A stretch of DNA of 6,821 nt from Eubacterium sp. Lineage in GTDB: Bacteria; Bacillota; Clostridia; Lachnospirales; Lachnospiraceae. Shown one piece after another: positions 5,343 to 6,821 of this stretch; position 1 is the stretch's first letter, and every line of letters begins with the position of its first letter. The notes beneath the pieces are model-generated. The model ran no database searches and was not told the origin of the DNA. It worked only from the letters and a program-made list of their open reading frames with translations. A program made the translations under genes and the position numbers. The stretch is from the NCBI GenBank assembly GCA_017616955.1, contig JAFZXD010000200.1, forward strand, positions 1-6,821. The letters run 5' to 3'.

Positions 5343-6821
5343 CTATCTTCTGGTCACATCTCTTATTATTCTCTTACTTGAGAAGTAAGTCAGAAGGAAA
5401 TATCCACCGTATAAAGCAACTATTATGATTGCTGTAATACATATTGATCCACCAAGTCCGGTTGTTCCGAATATCTCGAACATTCTATTGGCAAATTTAA
5501 GTCCGAAGATTGAATGAATACATGCGAGTACCATTGGGAACAGGAAGAACAATCCAATCTGCTTGAAGAGTGTTGAATTGATCATTTTCTCATCTACACC
5601 AATCTTTCTGAGCATTGCGAACTTCTCTATATTGTCAGCACTTTCTGAAAGTTCTTTAAGTGAAAGAACTGCTGCGCTCGCGATAAGGAATATGATTCCT
5701 ACATAAAGACTTACAAATGAAGCCATAACAGCAAGTCCTATTGAAGAAGACCTGATCTCTTCTTTTGTAGTAGCCATCAGTAAAGACTTCTTAGCCCACA
5801 CTGCCTCTGAAAATTCTTTAACCTGTTCTTCGATCTGCTGCTTTTCTTCTTTTGAACCTGCAGCATAGTTAGCGAAGAGTATATCAATAGCTCGCATTGA
5901 ATCATCCACTACGTCATCACTTACAACAAAGAAACCTGTGTTTGTATGACCTGACTCAAATGCATCAACCCCGAAAAGGTATTCTTTCCTTTGTGGCTTT
6001 AATACATGGCCGTTTATATCAATTGTCTTACCTTCTTCAAGAACACCATTTATAACATCAAACAATGGATCGAAATCAGCAACTACAACATACTCATCAT
6101 CTTTCAGATCCACTTTCTCATTTCCGAACAGATCTGCTATCTTATTATAATCAGACTGTCTGAGGATTGTCACATCTGCATCTTCATGTATGAATGCATA
6201 ATCCTGTGTGACATCTCCGAGTTTTTCTCCGGCAAATGATTTCAAAGTTAATCCATCATATGAGTATTCATATACATCCAATACGTCTTTTAATACTCCG
6301 GTATCAAATCCATTTGCCTTAAACGTAGACATTATGTCAACCTTTGTATCATTATATATTGCGTCTTTATCTGATTGATCATTGCCCCACTCAGCAACAG
6401 CTTTATCAAAATCCTCTCTACTCATTCCAAAATCTTTGACAAATCCGACATCACAAGGAAGCATTTTTCTGACATTTTCATTCAGATTTCTTGTAAGACT
6501 GATAGCACTTCCAAGAGCTACGATCGTAAAGAATAACATCAAGTTTACAATAGTCATTGATATAACCATTGTATTAGCCTTACTGCTGAACTGTCTGAGT
6601 ATAAAACTGTTCATCTTCTTGTAGTATACGCCCTTCATCTTTCTGAAGATACCCATCATCATACCGGATAAAGACCAGAATATAAAGAATGTTGAAGCAG
6701 CACCCATAACGATAATGATCGCAAGGTCATTCTGACCATTCAAATGTTTCAAACCGGCCGTTACAAAGTAATAAGATATTCCAAGTGTTATGCATGAGAT
6801 GATAAATAATACGATACAAAG
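5343..6821 (-). CDS. BceB-type ABC transporter permease (FtsX-like), 5' end outside window
   Basis: The reading frame is open to the right edge, so 492 C-terminal residues are visible; the TTG at 6752-6750 is an internal Leu, not a start, because the frame continues upstream as a hydrophobic helix. Numbering from the edge, helices lie at about 1-20, 32-57 and 84-108. A large soluble region follows at about 110-355, rich in Asp, Glu and Lys. Three more helices lie at about 361-388, 420-441 and 457-479, then a short basic tail. This pattern (helix group, ~250-residue extracytoplasmic domain, three final helices) is that of the C-terminal three quarters of BceB-family permeases, usually about 650 residues with ten helices. 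The family-like LRKIG segment (404-408), the following helix with QIGLFFLFP, and an IHS segment near 436 support it. Such permeases work with a BceA-type ATPase and often a sensor kinase in bacitracin or peptide-antibiotic sensing and resistance. The partner genes would be upstream, beyond the edge. The substrate is unknown. Confidence 0.88.
   Translation of the reverse strand, partial: LCIVLFIISCITLGISYYFVTAGLKHLNGQNDLAIIIVMGAASTFFIFWSLSGMMMGIFRKMKGVYYKKMNSFILRQFSSKANTMVISMTIVNLMLFFTIVALGSAISLTRNLNENVRKMLPCDVGFVKDFGMSREDFDKAVAEWGNDQSDKDAIYNDTKVDIMSTFKANGFDTGVLKDVLDVYEYSYDGLTLKSFAGEKLGDVTQDYAFIHEDADVTILRQSDYNKIADLFGNEKVDLKDDEYVVVADFDPLFDVINGVLEEGKTIDINGHVLKPQRKEYLFGVDAFESGHTNTGFFVVSDDVVDDSMRAIDILFANYAAGSKEEKQQIEEQVKEFSEAVWAKKSLLMATTKEEIRSSSIGLAVMASFVSLYVGIIFLIASAAVLSLKELSESADNIEKFAMLRKIGVDEKMINSTLFKQIGLFFLFPMVLACIHSIFGLKFANRMFEIFGTTGLGGSICITAIIIVALYGGYFLLTYFSSKRIIRDVTRR

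Noticed and set aside
6750..6752. TTG as the start codon of the permease gene
   Set aside because: The frame stays open to the window edge for 23 more codons encoding a hydrophobic helix, and the visible part is too short for the family, so TTG is an internal Leu.

Overview
The window looks like chromosomal DNA from an anaerobic, low-to-moderate GC Firmicute, most likely a clostridial lineage such as Lachnospiraceae. The grounds are strong AGGAGG ribosome-binding sites with 5-7 nt spacing, frequent ATA isoleucine codons, A/T-rich intergenic DNA, a 4Fe-4S aldo/keto reductase, a YqhD/butanol-dehydrogenase-type alcohol dehydrogenase and a BceB-type permease. The taxonomic placement is an inference from style, not a database match.

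Layout. At the left edge (32-1006, + strand) is a membrane-anchored alpha/beta hydrolase. It converges on a two-TM hypothetical protein (1038-1667, - strand), and the two share a bidirectional terminator whose hairpin contains the last codons and stop of the minus-strand gene. After a 120-bp spacer comes a compact three-gene minus-strand block, read right to left: Fe/Zn alcohol dehydrogenase (5148-3970), extended SDR/epimerase-like protein (3950-2928) and 4Fe-4S aldo/keto reductase (2906-1788). The gaps are 19 and 21 bp and each gene has its own Shine-Dalgarno sequence. A plausible sigma-A promoter for the block lies at 5231-5258. Further right, a very regular 17-bp-stem hairpin with a T tract (5285-5324) ends an upstream minus-strand unit. 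The last gene of that unit is a BceB-like ABC transporter permease, cut by the window edge (5343-6821).

How the genes work together. The alcohol dehydrogenase, SDR and aldo/keto reductase form one probable transcription unit of nicotinamide-dependent carbonyl/alcohol oxidoreductases. This is consistent with reduction or detoxification of aldehydes or ketones, or with a small catabolic route, but the substrate cannot be read from the sequence. The BceB-like permease belongs to a separate unit, probably antimicrobial-peptide sensing or resistance with an ATPase gene outside the window. The hydrolase and the two-TM protein have no clear link to either.

I see no RNA genes, CRISPR arrays, transposase genes or phage genes. 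No intergenic stretch exceeds 200 bp. I found no clear evidence of a wholly new system; the most notable items are the Fe-S oxidoreductase operon, the long perfect hairpin and the terminator embedded in a coding sequence.
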